From assembly GCF_002179965.1 (NCBI RefSeq), contig NZ_NGUQ01000001.1, positions 124,001 to 188,000 of the forward strand: DNA of 64,000 bases, written 5' to 3'. This DNA is from Pandoraea sp. PE-S2T-3 (GTDB lineage: Bacteria > Pseudomonadota > Gammaproteobacteria > Burkholderiales > Burkholderiaceae). Position 1 is the stretch's first letter. Each line of letters starts with the position of its first letter. Below the pieces are notes generated by a model that was given only the letters and a program-made list of their open reading frames with translations, searched no databases and was not told the DNA's origin. Positions 37,712 to 48,040 of the stretch are shown here, one piece after another. Made by a program: the position numbers and the translations under genes.

Positions 37712-37932
37712 GTCCGACGCCACAACACGTACGTACGCGCAAGCACAAGACAAGCACGACACAAGCAAGGCTGCTGACGGCGTTTCGACGAGGAAGGGCC
37801 CCGCCGGCCGCATGCAGGGGGCATGCGGCCGGAGCACGGGGACATGGGCAATGACGGCCCGCCTCGCTGACCGGTAACCGCAGCGGCAGCAGCAGCGACA
37901 ACATTCAAACTTTGGCAACAAGGAGTCTCGAA

Positions 37933-38814
37933 ATGGCACAACTCGGTTTTATTGGTCTGGGCATCATGGGCGCGCCGATGGCGAAGCATCTGCAAAACGC
38001 CGGTCACAAGCTGTTCCTGTACGAGCGCCGCACGCCCCCGCAAGACCTGATCGACGGTCAGGCTACGTGCTGCACGTCGGCCAAGGAAGTCGCCAAGCGT
38101 GCCGACATCATCTTCGTGATGGTGCCGGACACCCCCGACGTCGGTAACGTGCTGTTCGGTGAAGACGGTCTGGCCGAAGGCCTGACGGCCGGCAAGATCG
38201 TGGTCGACATGAGCTCGATCTCGCCGATCGAAACGAAGGAATACGCCAAGAAGATCAAGGCGCTGGGTTGCGAATACCTCGACGCGCCGGTCTCGGGCGG
38301 CGAAGTCGGCGCGAAGGCTGCCTCGCTGTCGATCATGGTCGGTGGCTCGCAAGCCGCGTTTGACGACGTGAAGCCGTTCTTCGAGCTGATGGGCAAGAAC
38401 ATCACGCTGGTGGGCGAAAGCGGTGCCGGTCAGACCTGCAAGGTCGCCAACCAGATCGTCGTCGCACTCACCATCGAAGCCGTGGGCGAAGCCCTGCTGT
38501 TCGCATCGAAGGCCGGTGCCGACCCCGCCAAGGTGCGTGAGGCACTGATGGGTGGCTTCGCCTCGTCGCGCATTCTGGAAGTGCACGGCGAGCGCATGGT
38601 CAAGCGCAACTTCGAGCCGGGCTTCCGCATCTCGCTGCACCAGAAAGACTTGAATCTGGCGCTGCAAAGTGCGAAGGCACTCGGCGTGTCGCTGCCCAAC
38701 ACGGCCACGTGCCAAGAGCTGTTCAACGCCTGCGCCGCCAACGGTGGTTCGAGCTGGGATCACTCGGGTATGGTGCGCGCGCTGGAACTGCTCTCCAACC
38801 ACACGGTTGCCTGA
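37933..38814 (+). CDS. glxR: 2-hydroxy-3-oxopropionate (tartronate semialdehyde) reductase
   Basis: NAD(P)H-dependent reductase turning tartronate semialdehyde into D-glycerate, completing the glycerate pathway from glyoxylate. The ATG at 37933 (MAQLGFIGLGIMGAPMAKHL) has AAGGAG nine bases upstream; the product is 293 residues. The Rossmann GxGxxG, the substrate motif DAPVSGGEVGAKAASLSIMV and the catalytic lysine region GQTCKVANQIVVAL are present. It is third in the gcl-hyi-glxR series. Confidence 0.95.
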   Translation: MAQLGFIGLGIMGAPMAKHLQNAGHKLFLYERRTPPQDLIDGQATCCTSAKEVAKRADIIFVMVPDTPDVGNVLFGEDGLAEGLTAGKIVVDMSSISPIETKEYAKKIKALGCEYLDAPVSGGEVGAKAASLSIMVGGSQAAFDDVKPFFELMGKNITLVGESGAGQTCKVANQIVVALTIEAVGEALLFASKAGADPAKVREALMGGFASSRILEVHGERMVKRNFEPGFRISLHQKDLNLALQSAKALGVSLPNTATCQELFNACAANGGSSWDHSGMVRALELLSNHTVA

Positions 38815-38830
38815 GCACAGTCAGCGAATC

Positions 38831-38858
38831 TCACGCCCCGCCCTCACGCGGGGCGTGA
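38831..38858. terminator. GC-rich hairpin after glxR
   Basis: An 11-bp perfect stem (TCACGCCCCGC with GCGGGGCGTGA) lies 16 bases past the glxR stop. The T tract is poor, so it may slow or stabilise the message rather than terminate alone. Confidence 0.5.
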
Positions 38859-38972
38859 ATCATCGGGTAGTTCGCGAGAAGACGAAGAAGCGGCCGCCAC
38901 AGGCCGCCAGCATGACCAGTAAGGGGAGGTGAATGCGTCACACCACGCGAGTGGCGCATCGCTGAAACGGTA

Positions 38973-39008
38973 ACGGCGCGAGTCGCATGACTGGCGCCGT
39001 ATTTTTTT
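38973..39008 (+). terminator. Intrinsic terminator downstream of glxR
   Basis: Arms ACGGCGC and GCGCCGT flank a 14-base loop and are followed by A and seven T. It faces the plus strand and separates glxR from the convergent asparaginase gene. Confidence 0.7.
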
Positions 39009-39061
39009 GCCTGCGTTCGTCGTGACGATCACGTCTCGATCACGTCACGATCCCGCCGCGA

Positions 39062-40102
39062 TCAATACTCGTCGAACAGACTCTGCAAGCGATCGCGCGG
39101 CACGCCGGCCTGCAAGGCCAGCATCAGCAGCACGCGCGCCTTGTACGGATGCAGATTGCCTGCACTCACAAAACCGTACTGATCGTCGGGCGCCGCGCCG
39201 TTGTGCATCACGTGACCGCTGCCTACGCGTGCGGCACGCACGACGGCCACGCCCCGCTGCACGGCCTCGGCAAGCGACTGTTGCAGCAGCGAATGCAGCG
39301 AGCCGTTGCCCGTGCCTGCCACCACGATGCCCTGCACGCCCGCCTCGACCAGTGCGTCGACGGCAATGCGCGAAACCCCCGCATAGCTCGACACGACTTC
39401 CACCGCTGGCAATTCGCCCGACAGACCGACGAACTCGCTTTCGACCGTGTGGTATTGCAGCGCGGCACGCTGGAACGCGACACGCTCGTCCTGCACCCAG
39501 CCAAGCACACCGATTTCCGGCGACAGGAAGGCATCTACCGCATACGTGCTCGTCTTGATGACGTCGCGCGCGCAGTGAATTTGATTGTTGATGGCGACCA
39601 GCACGCCGCGCCCCGCCGAAATCGGATCGGTCGCGACACGCACGGCATTGAGCAAATTGAGCGGGCCATCGGCAGACAATGCCGTCGCCGGACGCATGGC
39701 GGCCGTAATCACGACCGGCTTGCGGCTATTGACCGTCAGATGCAGGTAGTAAGCGGTCTCTTCAAGCGTATCGGTGCCGTGGGTAATCACCGCCCCGGCG
39801 ACGTCGGGCTGCGAGAGCAAGGCGTTCAGGCGTGCGGCAAGCTTCTGCCACAGCGAACAGCTCATGTCCTTGCTGTCGATTTGCGCGACTTGCTCGGCAT
39901 GGATATGCGCAATGCTGCCCAGCGCCGGCACGGCCGCGAGCAGGTCCTGTACACCGAGCGCACCCGCCTGATAACCGGCCGTACGCGTCGCGTCAGCGGC
40001 GCTGCCTGCGATCGTGCCGCCCGTGGCGAGCAGCACAATGCGCGGCAATTCGCCGGTGGGCACGGTGTAATGCGGGGTCGGATTAAAAGAGGTCAAGGTC
40101 AT
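39062..40102 (-). CDS. L-asparaginase
   Basis: Hydrolyses asparagine (often also glutamine) to aspartate and ammonia. Both catalytic threonine motifs are present: VLLATGGTIAGSA near the N-terminus and ITHGTDTLEETAYYL. The ATG at 40102 (MTLTSFNPTPHYTV) is chosen; an open frame upstream adds 17 residues without family features. No signal peptide is seen, so a cytoplasmic enzyme is likely, though the sequence also resembles type II asparaginases. It is 346 residues, convergent with glxR and downstream of cysB. Confidence 0.92.
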   Translation of the reverse strand: MTLTSFNPTPHYTVPTGELPRIVLLATGGTIAGSAADATRTAGYQAGALGVQDLLAAVPALGSIAHIHAEQVAQIDSKDMSCSLWQKLAARLNALLSQPDVAGAVITHGTDTLEETAYYLHLTVNSRKPVVITAAMRPATALSADGPLNLLNAVRVATDPISAGRGVLVAINNQIHCARDVIKTSTYAVDAFLSPEIGVLGWVQDERVAFQRAALQYHTVESEFVGLSGELPAVEVVSSYAGVSRIAVDALVEAGVQGIVVAGTGNGSLHSLLQQSLAEAVQRGVAVVRAARVGSGHVMHNGAAPDDQYGFVSAGNLHPYKARVLLMLALQAGVPRDRLQSLFDEY

Positions 40103-40204
40103 GCCAGCGATTGTATCGAATCCTGCCCCGGTTCCCAATCGCGGAAAACCCAACGGGCGGCGTGCCCCGGCGCACGGGGCACGCGCGCCGGGGGAATTTT
40201 GATC

Positions 40205-41143
40205 TCAGGCGGCAAACTCCAGCGCTTCGCGCAGTTGCGTCGAGATTTCCTGCTCCTTGAGTGCCGGTGCGAGCATCTCGATGAAGCGGTAAGCATACGA
40301 GCGCAGGAACGCGCCGCGACGCAGGCCGATACGCGTGGTGCTCGGCTCGAACGCGTTGTCGAGTTCGAGCACGGCCAGATCCTGATCCTTGCGCGGGTCG
40401 ACCGCCATCGCCGCGACGATGCCGATGCCCAGCCCGATCTCGACGTACGTCTTGATGACGTCCGTGTCCAACGCGGTCAGCACGATGTCCGGCACCAGTC
40501 CCTGGTCGGCAAACGCCTTGTCCACGTGCGAGCGGCCGGTGAAATCGCCGTCGTACGTGATGATCGGATATTCGGCAATGTCGGCCAGCGTGACGCTCTC
40601 ACGGCCCACCAGCGGGTGATCCTTCGGCACCACGGCGACGTGATGCCACGAATAGCACGGGAACGTCACGATATCGGGGAAGCGATCGAGCGCTTCGGTC
40701 GTGATGCCGATATCGGCTTCACCGTCGATGACCATCTGCGCGATCTGGCGCGGGCTGCCCTGACGCAGGGCCAGATGCACCTTCGGATACACGCTAGTGA
40801 ACTGCTTGATGACCTGCGGCAATGCGTAGCGTGCCTGCGTGTGGGTGGTGGCCACCACCAGATGCCCACTGTCCTGATCGGCAAACTGACGCGCCACGCG
40901 GCGCAGGTTTTCCGCGTCGAGCAACATGCGCTCGATCAGTTGCAACACGGCCTTGCCCGGCTCGGTGAGGCCCGTGAGACGCTTGCCGCGACGCACGAAC
41001 ACGTCGACGCCGAGCTCATCCTCAAGGTCCTTGATCTGCTTGCTCACGCCCGACTGCGAGGTGTAAAGCGCACTCGCGGCTTCGGTCAGGTTCAGGTTTT
41101 GCCGTACGGCTTCGCGCACGTAGCGCAATTGCTGGAAATTCAT
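40205..41143 (-). CDS. cysB: CysB-type LysR regulator of sulfur assimilation
   Basis: LysR-family activator that responds to N-acetylserine and sulfur status. The 312-residue protein starts MNFQQLRYVREAVRQNLNLTEAA and has the CysB-specific HTH region ALYTSQSGVSKQIKDLEDEL, plus TTHTQARYALPQVIKQF in the effector domain. It is the last gene of the sbp-cysT-cysW-cysA-cysB series on the minus strand and probably controls that series, including the A/T-rich region upstream of sbp. Confidence 0.94.
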   Translation of the reverse strand: MNFQQLRYVREAVRQNLNLTEAASALYTSQSGVSKQIKDLEDELGVDVFVRRGKRLTGLTEPGKAVLQLIERMLLDAENLRRVARQFADQDSGHLVVATTHTQARYALPQVIKQFTSVYPKVHLALRQGSPRQIAQMVIDGEADIGITTEALDRFPDIVTFPCYSWHHVAVVPKDHPLVGRESVTLADIAEYPIITYDGDFTGRSHVDKAFADQGLVPDIVLTALDTDVIKTYVEIGLGIGIVAAMAVDPRKDQDLAVLELDNAFEPSTTRIGLRRGAFLRSYAYRFIEMLAPALKEQEISTQLREALEFAA

Positions 41144-41269
41144 GGTGTGACTCCGCCCTATCGCTTGTCTGTTACATCTACCTAGTACGTCTTGTCTTTA
41201 ACTGCTTATCGATTTTCTGTCTGCTGTCCCAGGTGCTGCTGACCGCCCCGTTGCCGGGAGCGCTCATGT

Positions 41270-42346
41270 TCAGGCCTGCGCCGAGAACACGCGCAACTGA
41301 CGCGGCACGGCGCGCAGCGGTTCGCCCGCCGTCGCACCCAATGCCTGCCAGCCCGAGCGCGTGAGTTCGGCTTCCCAAACCGCATCGCCCGGTGCCGCCA
41401 GTTCCACACGCACGGTGCCGCCCAGCGGGATCGCACGGCGCACCGACACGTCGATGCCCGGGCCGCCATCGTGCGCCGGCAGCAACGCGAGTTCATGCGG
41501 GCGCACGTAGGCAATGGCGCGGCCGTCCTGCGGCAGTGCCGGCAGATCGTCCTTGGCAACCGTCACGCGATACGCGCCCGCATCCGCAATGAAGTCATGC
41601 GTCTGCAACTGCCCCGACAGGCGGTTGGCCGCGCCGAGGAATTCGTAGACGAAGGCGCTTTCGGGCGTGTCGTACACGTCTTGCGGCGCACCGATCTGTT
41701 CGACCTTGCCCCGGTTCATCAACACGATGCGGTCCGCCACTTCCAGTGCTTCTTCCTGATCGTGCGTCACGAAGATCGTCGTGATGTGAAGCTCGTCGTG
41801 CAGGCGGCGCAACCAGCTGCGCAGTTCCTTGCGCACCTTGGCGTCGAGCGCGCCGAACGGCTCGTCGAGCAGCAGCACCTTCGGTTCGACCGCCAGTGCA
41901 CGGGCCAGCGCAATACGCTGACGCTGCCCGCCGGAGAGTTCTGCCGGGTAGTGATCGGCCAGCCAGTCGAGTTGGACAAGGCTCAGCAGCTCATGCACCT
42001 TGGTGCGAATCTGCGCGTCCGAGGGGCGATCGCGGCGCGACTTCACGCGCAGGCCGAACGCCACGTTCTCGAACACCGTCATGTGACGGAACAGCGCGTA
42101 ATGCTGGAACACGAAACCGACTTGACGCTCGCGGGTGCCCACGCTCGCCACGTCTTCGCCGTTGAGCACGACGCGCCCGGCATCGGCAAACTCAAGGCCG
42201 GCCACGATGCGCAGCAGCGTGGTCTTGCCGCAACCGGACGGCCCGAGCAACGCCACCAGCTCGCCCGTGGGAAATTCGAGACTCACGTCGTCGAGCGCCG
42301 CGAAATCGCCGAAACGCTTCGAAACCTGTTGTACTTGAATGCTCAT
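41270..42346 (-). CDS. cysA: Sulfate/thiosulfate ABC transporter ATP-binding protein
   Basis: ATPase subunit of the sulfate importer. The 358-residue protein has Walker [17 protein letters not shown], the Q-loop [19 protein letters not shown], the ABC signature [15 protein letters not shown], and Walker [15 protein letters not shown]-terminal TOBE-type extension (about residues 240-358) is typical of CysA. It lies downstream of cysW in the same direction. Confidence 0.95.
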   Translation of the reverse strand: MSIQVQQVSKRFGDFAALDDVSLEFPTGELVALLGPSGCGKTTLLRIVAGLEFADAGRVVLNGEDVASVGTRERQVGFVFQHYALFRHMTVFENVAFGLRVKSRRDRPSDAQIRTKVHELLSLVQLDWLADHYPAELSGGQRQRIALARALAVEPKVLLLDEPFGALDAKVRKELRSWLRRLHDELHITTIFVTHDQEEALEVADRIVLMNRGKVEQIGAPQDVYDTPESAFVYEFLGAANRLSGQLQTHDFIADAGAYRVTVAKDDLPALPQDGRAIAYVRPHELALLPAHDGGPGIDVSVRRAIPLGGTVRVELAAPGDAVWEAELTRSGWQALGATAGEPLRAVPRQLRVFSAQA

Positions 42347-42445
42347 CTGCCTTGCTCCTCGATGCGATGGCCGCGTTGGCGGCGTTCGCGTCTGCCTTCG
42401 TGTTCGTTGGTGTGCTTTGGTATGCGTATGCGTTTGCTTGCGGCT

Positions 42446-43351
42446 TCAGGTGGCGGTCGCGTCGATGCGGCGTGCGGCCTTGTCCTGTGCCAGCTTGCGT
42501 TCGGCCCACAGCTTCAGGCCCAGCGTCGCCAGCGCCAGCAGCGCGAGAATCGATGCCGCCGCGAACGCACCCACCGTGTGGTAATCGTTGTATTCGATCT
42601 CCACATGCAGCGGCAGCGTGTTCGTTTCGCCGCGAATGTGGCCGGACACCACCGATACCGCGCCAAACTCGCCCATCGCCCGCGCGTTACACAGAATCAC
42701 GCCGTACAGCAGGCCCCATTTGATCTTCGGCAACGTCACCCGCGTGAACACCTGCCAGCCGCTGGCGCCCAACACGCGCGCCGCTTCTTCCTCTTCGCTG
42801 CCCTGCGCCTGCATCAGCGGAATCAGCTCGCGGGCGACGAACGGGAACGTCACGAAGATAGTGGCCAGTACCAGCCCCGGCAGCGCGAATACGATGCGCA
42901 GGTTGTTGGCGTCGAGCCAGTCCCACAGCGGGCCCTGACGGCCGAAGATCAGCAGGAACGTGAGCCCCGCGATCACCGGTGACACCGAGAACGGCAGGTC
43001 GATGAGCGTGGTCAGCACGCTCTTGCCCTTGAAGTCGAAGCGCGCAATCGCCCACGACGCCGCCACACCGAACACCACGTTCACCGGCACGGCGATCACG
43101 GCAATCAACAACGTGAGGCGGATGGCCGAGAGCGCATCGTCGTTGGTCATGCCGTCCCAATAGGCGCCAATACCTTTGCCCAGTGCAGTGACGAACACCG
43201 ACGCGAGCGGCAACACCAGAAACAAGGCGAAAAACAGCAGCGCCAGACCGATCAACACGACCTTGACGAGCCTGGGCTCGTCGGTCGGATCGGTGCTGCG
43301 CACTTTCGGCACGTGCGCAGCGGCGGCCGGGAGAGTAAGCGAATCGGACAT
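42446..43351 (-). CDS. cysW: Sulfate ABC transporter permease CysW
   Basis: Inner-membrane permease of 301 residues with six hydrophobic segments and the EAA loop ([29 protein letters not shown] region). The ATG at 43351 ([15 protein letters not shown]) is used; the open frame upstream would overlap cys[23 protein letters not shown] is typical CysW. It pairs with CysT to form the channel for sulfate or thiosulfate. Confidence 0.94.
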   Translation of the reverse strand: MSDSLTLPAAAAHVPKVRSTDPTDEPRLVKVVLIGLALLFFALFLVLPLASVFVTALGKGIGAYWDGMTNDDALSAIRLTLLIAVIAVPVNVVFGVAASWAIARFDFKGKSVLTTLIDLPFSVSPVIAGLTFLLIFGRQGPLWDWLDANNLRIVFALPGLVLATIFVTFPFVARELIPLMQAQGSEEEEAARVLGASGWQVFTRVTLPKIKWGLLYGVILCNARAMGEFGAVSVVSGHIRGETNTLPLHVEIEYNDYHTVGAFAAASILALLALATLGLKLWAERKLAQDKAARRIDATAT

Positions 43352-43371
43352 GATCGAATCTTTCTCTGGAA

Positions 43372-44235
43372 TCACGCGCCGCTGGCGCGTCGGCCCGAAT
43401 GACGGCGTTGCAGCCACCATTGCAGGGTATTGATGAGGAGCAGCAGCACGAACGAGATCACGAGCATGACGACGGCCAATGCCGCAGCGCCTGCGTAGTC
43501 GAACTGTTCGAGCTTGGTCACGATCAGCAGCGAGGTGATTTCCGAGACCATCGGAATGTTGCCCGCGATAAAGATGACCGAACCGTACTCACCGACCGCG
43601 CGGGCAAATGCCAGTGCGAAGCCGGTCAGCAGCGCCGGCAACACCGCCGGCAGGATCACGTGACGCACGGTCTGCCAGCGCGAAGCGCCCAGACAAGCCG
43701 CCGCTTCTTCCTGCTCGCGCTCGAACTCTTCGAGCACCGGTTGCAGCGTGCGCACCACGAACGGCAGACCGATGAACGTGAGCGCGACAAAAATACCCAG
43801 CGGCGTGAAGGCAATCTTGATACCCAGCGGCTCGAACCAGCGGCCGATCCAGCCATTCGGGGCGTAGATGGCGGCGAGCACGATGCCCGCGACCGACGTG
43901 GGCAACGCGAACGGCAGATCGACCAGCGCATCGACGATGCGCTTGCCGGGGAACGTGTAGCGCACCAGCACCCACGCCAGAATGAAACCGAACACAGCGT
44001 TCAGGAGCGCTGCCGCCAGCGAGATGCCGAACGTGAGGCGATACGACGCCAGCACGCGCGGCGAACTCACGGCGGTGACAAAACTCGCCCAATCGAGCGA
44101 GCTTGCCTTGATGAAGACCATCAGCAACGGCACCAGCACGACCAGACTCAGGTACGCCACGGTGTAGCCCATCGTCAGGCCGAAGCCCGGCAATGCACTC
44201 GGCTTACGCCAGATTGGAAACAGTGCGGTACTCAT
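43372..44235 (-). CDS. cysT: Sulfate ABC transporter permease CysT
   Basis: Inner-membrane permease of 287 residues (also called CysU). The ATG at 44235 ([19 protein letters not shown]) is chosen although the frame stays open for 97 codons further upstream; that extension is the antisense-like tail of sbp and is not permease-like. The EAA motif is [21 protein letters not shown], and [21 protein letters not shown] marks the CysT subgroup. It lies between sbp and cysW. Confidence 0.94.
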   Translation of the reverse strand: MSTALFPIWRKPSALPGFGLTMGYTVAYLSLVVLVPLLMVFIKASSLDWASFVTAVSSPRVLASYRLTFGISLAAALLNAVFGFILAWVLVRYTFPGKRIVDALVDLPFALPTSVAGIVLAAIYAPNGWIGRWFEPLGIKIAFTPLGIFVALTFIGLPFVVRTLQPVLEEFEREQEEAAACLGASRWQTVRHVILPAVLPALLTGFALAFARAVGEYGSVIFIAGNIPMVSEITSLLIVTKLEQFDYAGAAALAVVMLVISFVLLLLINTLQWWLQRRHSGRRASGA

Positions 44236-44266
44236 GCGATCGTCCCCTTCGTTCCTTTTTTCCGAA

Positions 44267-45298
44267 TTACTTCTTGGTGTAGATCTGATCGAAGATGCCG
44301 CCGTCAGCGAAGTGCTTGGCCTGCGTCTTGGTCCAGCCGCCGAGATCGGCGTCCACCGTGTACAACTTGAGCTTCGGATACTGCGACGCGTACTTCTTGG
44401 CGATTTCCGGCGAACGCGGACGATAGAAGTGCTTCGCGGCAATCTCCTGCCCTTGCGGCGAGTACAGCCATTGCAGATAGGCTTCGGCCACCTTGCGCGT
44501 GCCATGCTTGTCGACGTTCTTGTCAACCACGGCCACCGGCGGCTCCGTCAGAATCGACGACGACGGCACCACGATGTCGAACTTGTCCGGACCGAGATCC
44601 TTCACCGACAGCAGCGCTTCGTTTTCCCAGGCGATCAGCACGTCGCCGATGCCGCGCTCGACGAACGTCGTCGTCGCGCCGCGTGCGCCCGAGTCCAGCA
44701 CGCCCACGTTCTTGTAGATCGCCTTGACGAAGTCCTGCGCCTTCTGTTCATTACCGCCCGGTGCCTTGAGCGCGAACAGCCATGCGGCGAGGTAGTTCCA
44801 GCGGGCGCCGGCCGACGTCTTCGGGTTCGGCGTCACGACGCTGATGCCCGGCTTGGCCAGATCGTCCCAGTCCTTGATGTTCTTGGGGTTGCCCTTGCGC
44901 ACGAGCAGCACGATGGTCGACGTGTACGGCGTGGCGTTGTCCGGCAGGCGCTTCTGCCAGTCCTTGTTCACCAGACCGGCTTGCGCGAGTTCGTCGATGT
45001 CGGCAGAAATACCGAGCGTGACCACATCGGCCGGTGCGCCATCGAGCACCGTGCGGGCTTGCTTGCCCGAACCGCCGTGCGAGGCCTTCAGCGTGACGGT
45101 GTCACCCGTGGTCTGTTTGTAATGGGCTTCGAAAGCCTTGTTGTAATCGGCATAAAGCTCACGCGTCGGGTCGTACGACACGTTGAGCAGCGAAAAGCTT
45201 GCCGCTTGTGCCTGTACCGTCATGCCGACGGACAGTGCGATAGCGCCCAGTGCGGTCGCCAGTTTCTTAGCTTTCGAACCCCGTGCTGCAATGCTCAT
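44267..45298 (-). CDS. sbp: Periplasmic sulfate-binding protein
   Basis: Substrate-binding protein of the sulfate ABC importer, 343 residues. A Sec signal peptide ([22 protein letters not shown]) ends near residue 33. The mature protein starts [15 protein letters not shown], with the sulfate-binding family motifs [18 protein letters not shown] and [22 protein letters not shown] lies ten bases before the ATG. An A/T-rich stretch (45353-45400) upstream is the likely site for CysB binding. Confidence 0.95.
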   Translation of the reverse strand: MSIAARGSKAKKLATALGAIALSVGMTVQAQAASFSLLNVSYDPTRELYADYNKAFEAHYKQTTGDTVTLKASHGGSGKQARTVLDGAPADVVTLGISADIDELAQAGLVNKDWQKRLPDNATPYTSTIVLLVRKGNPKNIKDWDDLAKPGISVVTPNPKTSAGARWNYLAAWLFALKAPGGNEQKAQDFVKAIYKNVGVLDSGARGATTTFVERGIGDVLIAWENEALLSVKDLGPDKFDIVVPSSSILTEPPVAVVDKNVDKHGTRKVAEAYLQWLYSPQGQEIAAKHFYRPRSPEIAKKYASQYPKLKLYTVDADLGGWTKTQAKHFADGGIFDQIYTKK

Positions 45299-45513
45299 GA
45301 CTTTCGCTCCTTTTTTGCTTTCGTGTGGTAGGAGGCCAGTCTAGGGGGGCGGCTAAATAATTAAAAATAATATTTTGGCTTTTGTTTATACCGGAATAAG
45401 GATTAGAGATTTTGTGCTGAGGGATGAGGGGCACCGGTTTGCGGCAGAAATCGGGGTATTTGAGCGCGAAGCTCATGAAGTACTTGAAGTTTTCGCTTGC
45501 GCTTTTGGAAACA

Positions 45514-45529
45514 CTGTATAAAAATACAG
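45514..45529 (+). promoter_or_regulatory. LexA (SOS) box 1 upstream of lexA
   Basis: CTGTATAAAAATACAG matches the LexA consensus CTG-N10-CAG with an A/T-rich centre. It lies 27 bases before the lexA ATG and implies self-repression. Confidence 0.9.
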
Positions 45530-45533
45530 CCAC

Positions 45534-45549
45534 CTGTGCTTCCATACAG
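45534..45549 (+). promoter_or_regulatory. LexA (SOS) box 2 upstream of lexA
   Basis: CTGTGCTTCCATACAG also fits CTG-N10-CAG, with a less A/T-rich core. It starts 20 bases after box 1, about two helical turns, so two LexA dimers could bind the same face of DNA. It ends seven bases before the lexA ATG. Confidence 0.82.
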
Positions 45550-45556
45550 TGATGCC

Positions 45557-46210
45557 ATGATCAAACTTACCGCACGTCAACAGCAGGTCTACGAACTGGT
45601 TCGCCAGGCCATTGAGCGCACCGGCTTCCCGCCGACACGCGCAGAGATTGCCGCCGAGCTGGGCTTCTCTTCGGCCAATGCGGCCGAGGAACATCTGCGG
45701 GCGCTGGCGCGCAAGGGTGTGATCGAGCTTTCCGCCGGGCAATCGCGCGGCATCCGGCTCAAACGTCTCGATGAGGCGGGCGGCGTGCATCAGTTCACGC
45801 TGCCGCATATGGGGCTGATGCAACTCTCGCTGCCGCTCGTCGGGCGCGTGGCCGCAGGCAGCCCGATTCTGGCGCAGGAGCATATCGAACGCAATTTCCA
45901 GTGCGATCCGAACATGTTTGCCCGTCAGCCCGATTACCTGCTGAAAGTGCGCGGGATGTCGATGCGCGATGCCGGCATTCTCGACGGTGATCTGCTGGCC
46001 GTGCAGAAAGCCGCAGATGCGCGCGAAGGACAAATCGTCGTGGCGCGTATCGGCGACGACGTCACGGTCAAGCGCTTCCACCGCGTGAAGGGCGGCGTGG
46101 AGCTGATTGCCGAGAACCCTGACTTCGAGAACATCAACGTCAACGAAGGCAGTGGTGATTTTGCGCTGGAAGGGATCGCGGTCGGCCTGATTCGCAATAA
46201 CGATCTCTAG
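45557..46210 (+). CDS. lexA: SOS repressor LexA
   Basis: Represses DNA-damage genes and cleaves itself when RecA is activated. The ATG at 45557 ([15 protein letters not shown]) gives 217 residues. The N-terminal winged helix ([23 protein letters not shown]) is followed by the Ala-Gly cleavage site in GRVAAGSPI, the catalytic serine in [15 protein letters not shown] and the lysine in [11 protein letters not shown]. Two SOS boxes precede it. Confidence 0.97.
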   Translation: MIKLTARQQQVYELVRQAIERTGFPPTRAEIAAELGFSSANAAEEHLRALARKGVIELSAGQSRGIRLKRLDEAGGVHQFTLPHMGLMQLSLPLVGRVAAGSPILAQEHIERNFQCDPNMFARQPDYLLKVRGMSMRDAGILDGDLLAVQKAADAREGQIVVARIGDDVTVKRFHRVKGGVELIAENPDFENINVNEGSGDFALEGIAVGLIRNNDL

Positions 46211-46383
46211 GCGCAAGCCAAAGGCGCGCAACGACTTCACGTCGCGCGCCATTCCCTGACGATCAAGTAACGCTGATTTGCGCCGGGCTGGGTCCGGCGC
46301 CCGTGCCCTGCTGCGCCTGCGATTTGTGAAGCGATGCGACAGGACACCTCTCTCCAACCGCTATTGGAAGAAGGAAACGCATC

Positions 46384-46800
46384 ATGGCTCGACTCTTTGG
46401 TTTGCTGCGCACGTCCCTCGGTCAACCGCGCATTCGCACGGCCACCGCCTCAGCGCAGGCGCGTCTGTCTGCGGTGTATGGCCTGTCGGCCTTGTCCGGA
46501 CCGTTCGCGGCCGCACCGGCCATCGCACGTTCTTACACGGTCCCGACGCGTACCCGCACTACCGCCCTGCCCCGCGCTATCGCTTCAGTTGTCAGTTCGG
46601 CTGCGCGTCGCGCCTGCCCCGCTGCGCAAGCGGTCAAGGCATCGCGCAATGTGCGTGAATTGCAGACACGCCGCGACGCGCATGACGATGTGCGCGTCTA
46701 TCGTGACGTCTCGCACATCGTGATGGTCGGCAGCATCGCCGACATCTGTCGCAAACTCGATCAGGCCGTTGGCGAGCAGTTTTGTCAGGCAGCGGTGTAG
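46384..46800 (+). CDS. Hypothetical 138-residue protein downstream of lexA
   Basis: Unrecognised protein. The first ~90 residues are rich in Ala, Arg, Ser and Thr, with two weakly hydrophobic patches; the C-terminal ~45 residues (DVRVYRDVSHIVMVGSIADICRKL) look like a compact folded unit. AAGGAA lies about seven bases before the ATG, which favours it being real. It is 173 bases after lexA in the same direction, with a hairpin lacking a T tract between, so it could be under the same SOS control. It is convergent with the hydrolase gene. Confidence 0.6.
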   Translation: MARLFGLLRTSLGQPRIRTATASAQARLSAVYGLSALSGPFAAAPAIARSYTVPTRTRTTALPRAIASVVSSAARRACPAAQAVKASRNVRELQTRRDAHDDVRVYRDVSHIVMVGSIADICRKLDQAVGEQFCQAAV

Positions 46801-46832
46801 GCGCGTGTATTCGCGCGTAGGCGCGGCGTCTT

Positions 46833-47954
46833 TTACTCGCCCAGCGTTGCCAACGGGTGATCTGCGCCGCGACGCTCGCCATCGAAGAACCGGGCAACGT
46901 CTGCCGGTTTGACGTCTTCGATACGAGCGTGTTGCCAACGTGGTGCGTGGTCTTTATCGACCACGAGCGCGCGAATGCCCTCAACACCTTCGGCACCCGT
47001 GCGCCCATCCAGATTGAAAACGCAGCGCATCATCAGCCATTCTTCCCGCAGGTCTTCCGCCAGCGACAATTTGCGAGCACGCCGCACTTGCTCCAGCGTG
47101 ACGCACACCATCAGCGGTGAGCGCTTGTTACGCAGCAGGTCCTCGGTTTCCTGCGCCCAGCCAGCATATTCGCAACGCGCTTCACGCGCCAGCGAATGCA
47201 GAATTGCCGTGGCGTCAGCATGACCGAAGTGCGTGTCGATGACGTCACGCAGTGCCGCGAGCTTGCCCTGAGCCAGCCCAACCGGGGGCAGACTTTCGCG
47301 CGCGAAATTGCGGGCTGCATTCAGCACGGCATCGCTATCTTGCCAGTCCCCCGTTGCCAGTTGCTCGCATAGCGCCGACAGCGACGCACGCGGCATCACC
47401 ACGTCGGCCAGACCGATCTCGCAGGCGTCAACGGCGCCGAACACCGTGCCCGTCATGCCGAGATATTCACCGAGGTGCCCCGCAAGATTCGCGAGGAAGA
47501 ACCCGCCGCCAACATCGGGAAACAGGCCGATGGCTGTCTCCGGCATCGCCATGCGTGTGGCTTCGGTCACGATGCGCAACGCTGCGCCTTGCGAGATCCC
47601 CATGCCACCGCCCATCACCACACCATCCATCAACGCGATGTACGGCTTCGGATATGTGGCGATGGTGTAGTTCAGCGTGTATTCGTCGGTGAAGAAGTCC
47701 ATGATGCCCGCCGTCGCTTCGCCACCCCGGCTGACGACTTCATGGAAATAGCGAATGTCACCGCCTGCGCACAAGCCCTTCTCGCCTTCGCCCTGCAACA
47801 CGACGCCCAGCACTTGGGGATCGTCTCGCCAGACGTGCAAAGCGCTGGCGATCGCACGAATCATGTCGTGCGAGAGTGCGTTAAGCGCCTTCGGGCGTGC
47901 GAGCGTGATGAAACCGATACGGCCACGAATCTCAGTGCGAACAAACTCAGTCAT
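46833..47954 (-). CDS. 3-hydroxyisobutyryl-CoA hydrolase-like enoyl-CoA hydratase/isomerase family protein
   Basis: A 373-residue crotonase-fold enzyme. The length and the motifs EGEKGLCAGGDIRYFHE, MDGVVMGGGMGISQGA and ETAIGLFPDVGGGFFLANL fit the HIBCH branch, which releases 3-hydroxyisobutyrate from its CoA ester in valine breakdown. The C-terminal VDKDHAPRWQHARIEDV block also matches that branch. No other valine-degradation genes are adjacent, so the exact substrate is inferred from family. Confidence 0.88.
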   Translation of the reverse strand: MTEFVRTEIRGRIGFITLARPKALNALSHDMIRAIASALHVWRDDPQVLGVVLQGEGEKGLCAGGDIRYFHEVVSRGGEATAGIMDFFTDEYTLNYTIATYPKPYIALMDGVVMGGGMGISQGAALRIVTEATRMAMPETAIGLFPDVGGGFFLANLAGHLGEYLGMTGTVFGAVDACEIGLADVVMPRASLSALCEQLATGDWQDSDAVLNAARNFARESLPPVGLAQGKLAALRDVIDTHFGHADATAILHSLAREARCEYAGWAQETEDLLRNKRSPLMVCVTLEQVRRARKLSLAEDLREEWLMMRCVFNLDGRTGAEGVEGIRALVVDKDHAPRWQHARIEDVKPADVARFFDGERRGADHPLATLGE

Positions 47955-48040
47955 GTCGAGTAGCTAGATCGAGGGGGTTGATGTGAAGTCGGAACGTACA
48001 AAGTGACTCGGCCGGGTCGAAAACGCACGGGCGCGTCGAA

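Larger units (their letters stand above)
45299..45556. promoter_or_regulatory. Divergent control region between sbp and lexA
   Basis: 258 bases between divergent genes. The sbp half (45353-45400) is strongly A/T-rich, as expected for CysB-activated promoters, but I cannot fix the exact sites. The lexA half contains two SOS boxes, annotated separately. Confidence 0.6.

Noticed and set aside
39149-41185. 678-codon plus-strand open frame
   Set aside because: It lies opposite asparaginase and cysB, whose motifs are unmistakable; its residues are antisense-like.
44236-44526. N-terminal extension of cysT
   Set aside because: The extra codons are the 3' part of sbp read in another frame. MSTALFP at 44235 is the normal CysT start.
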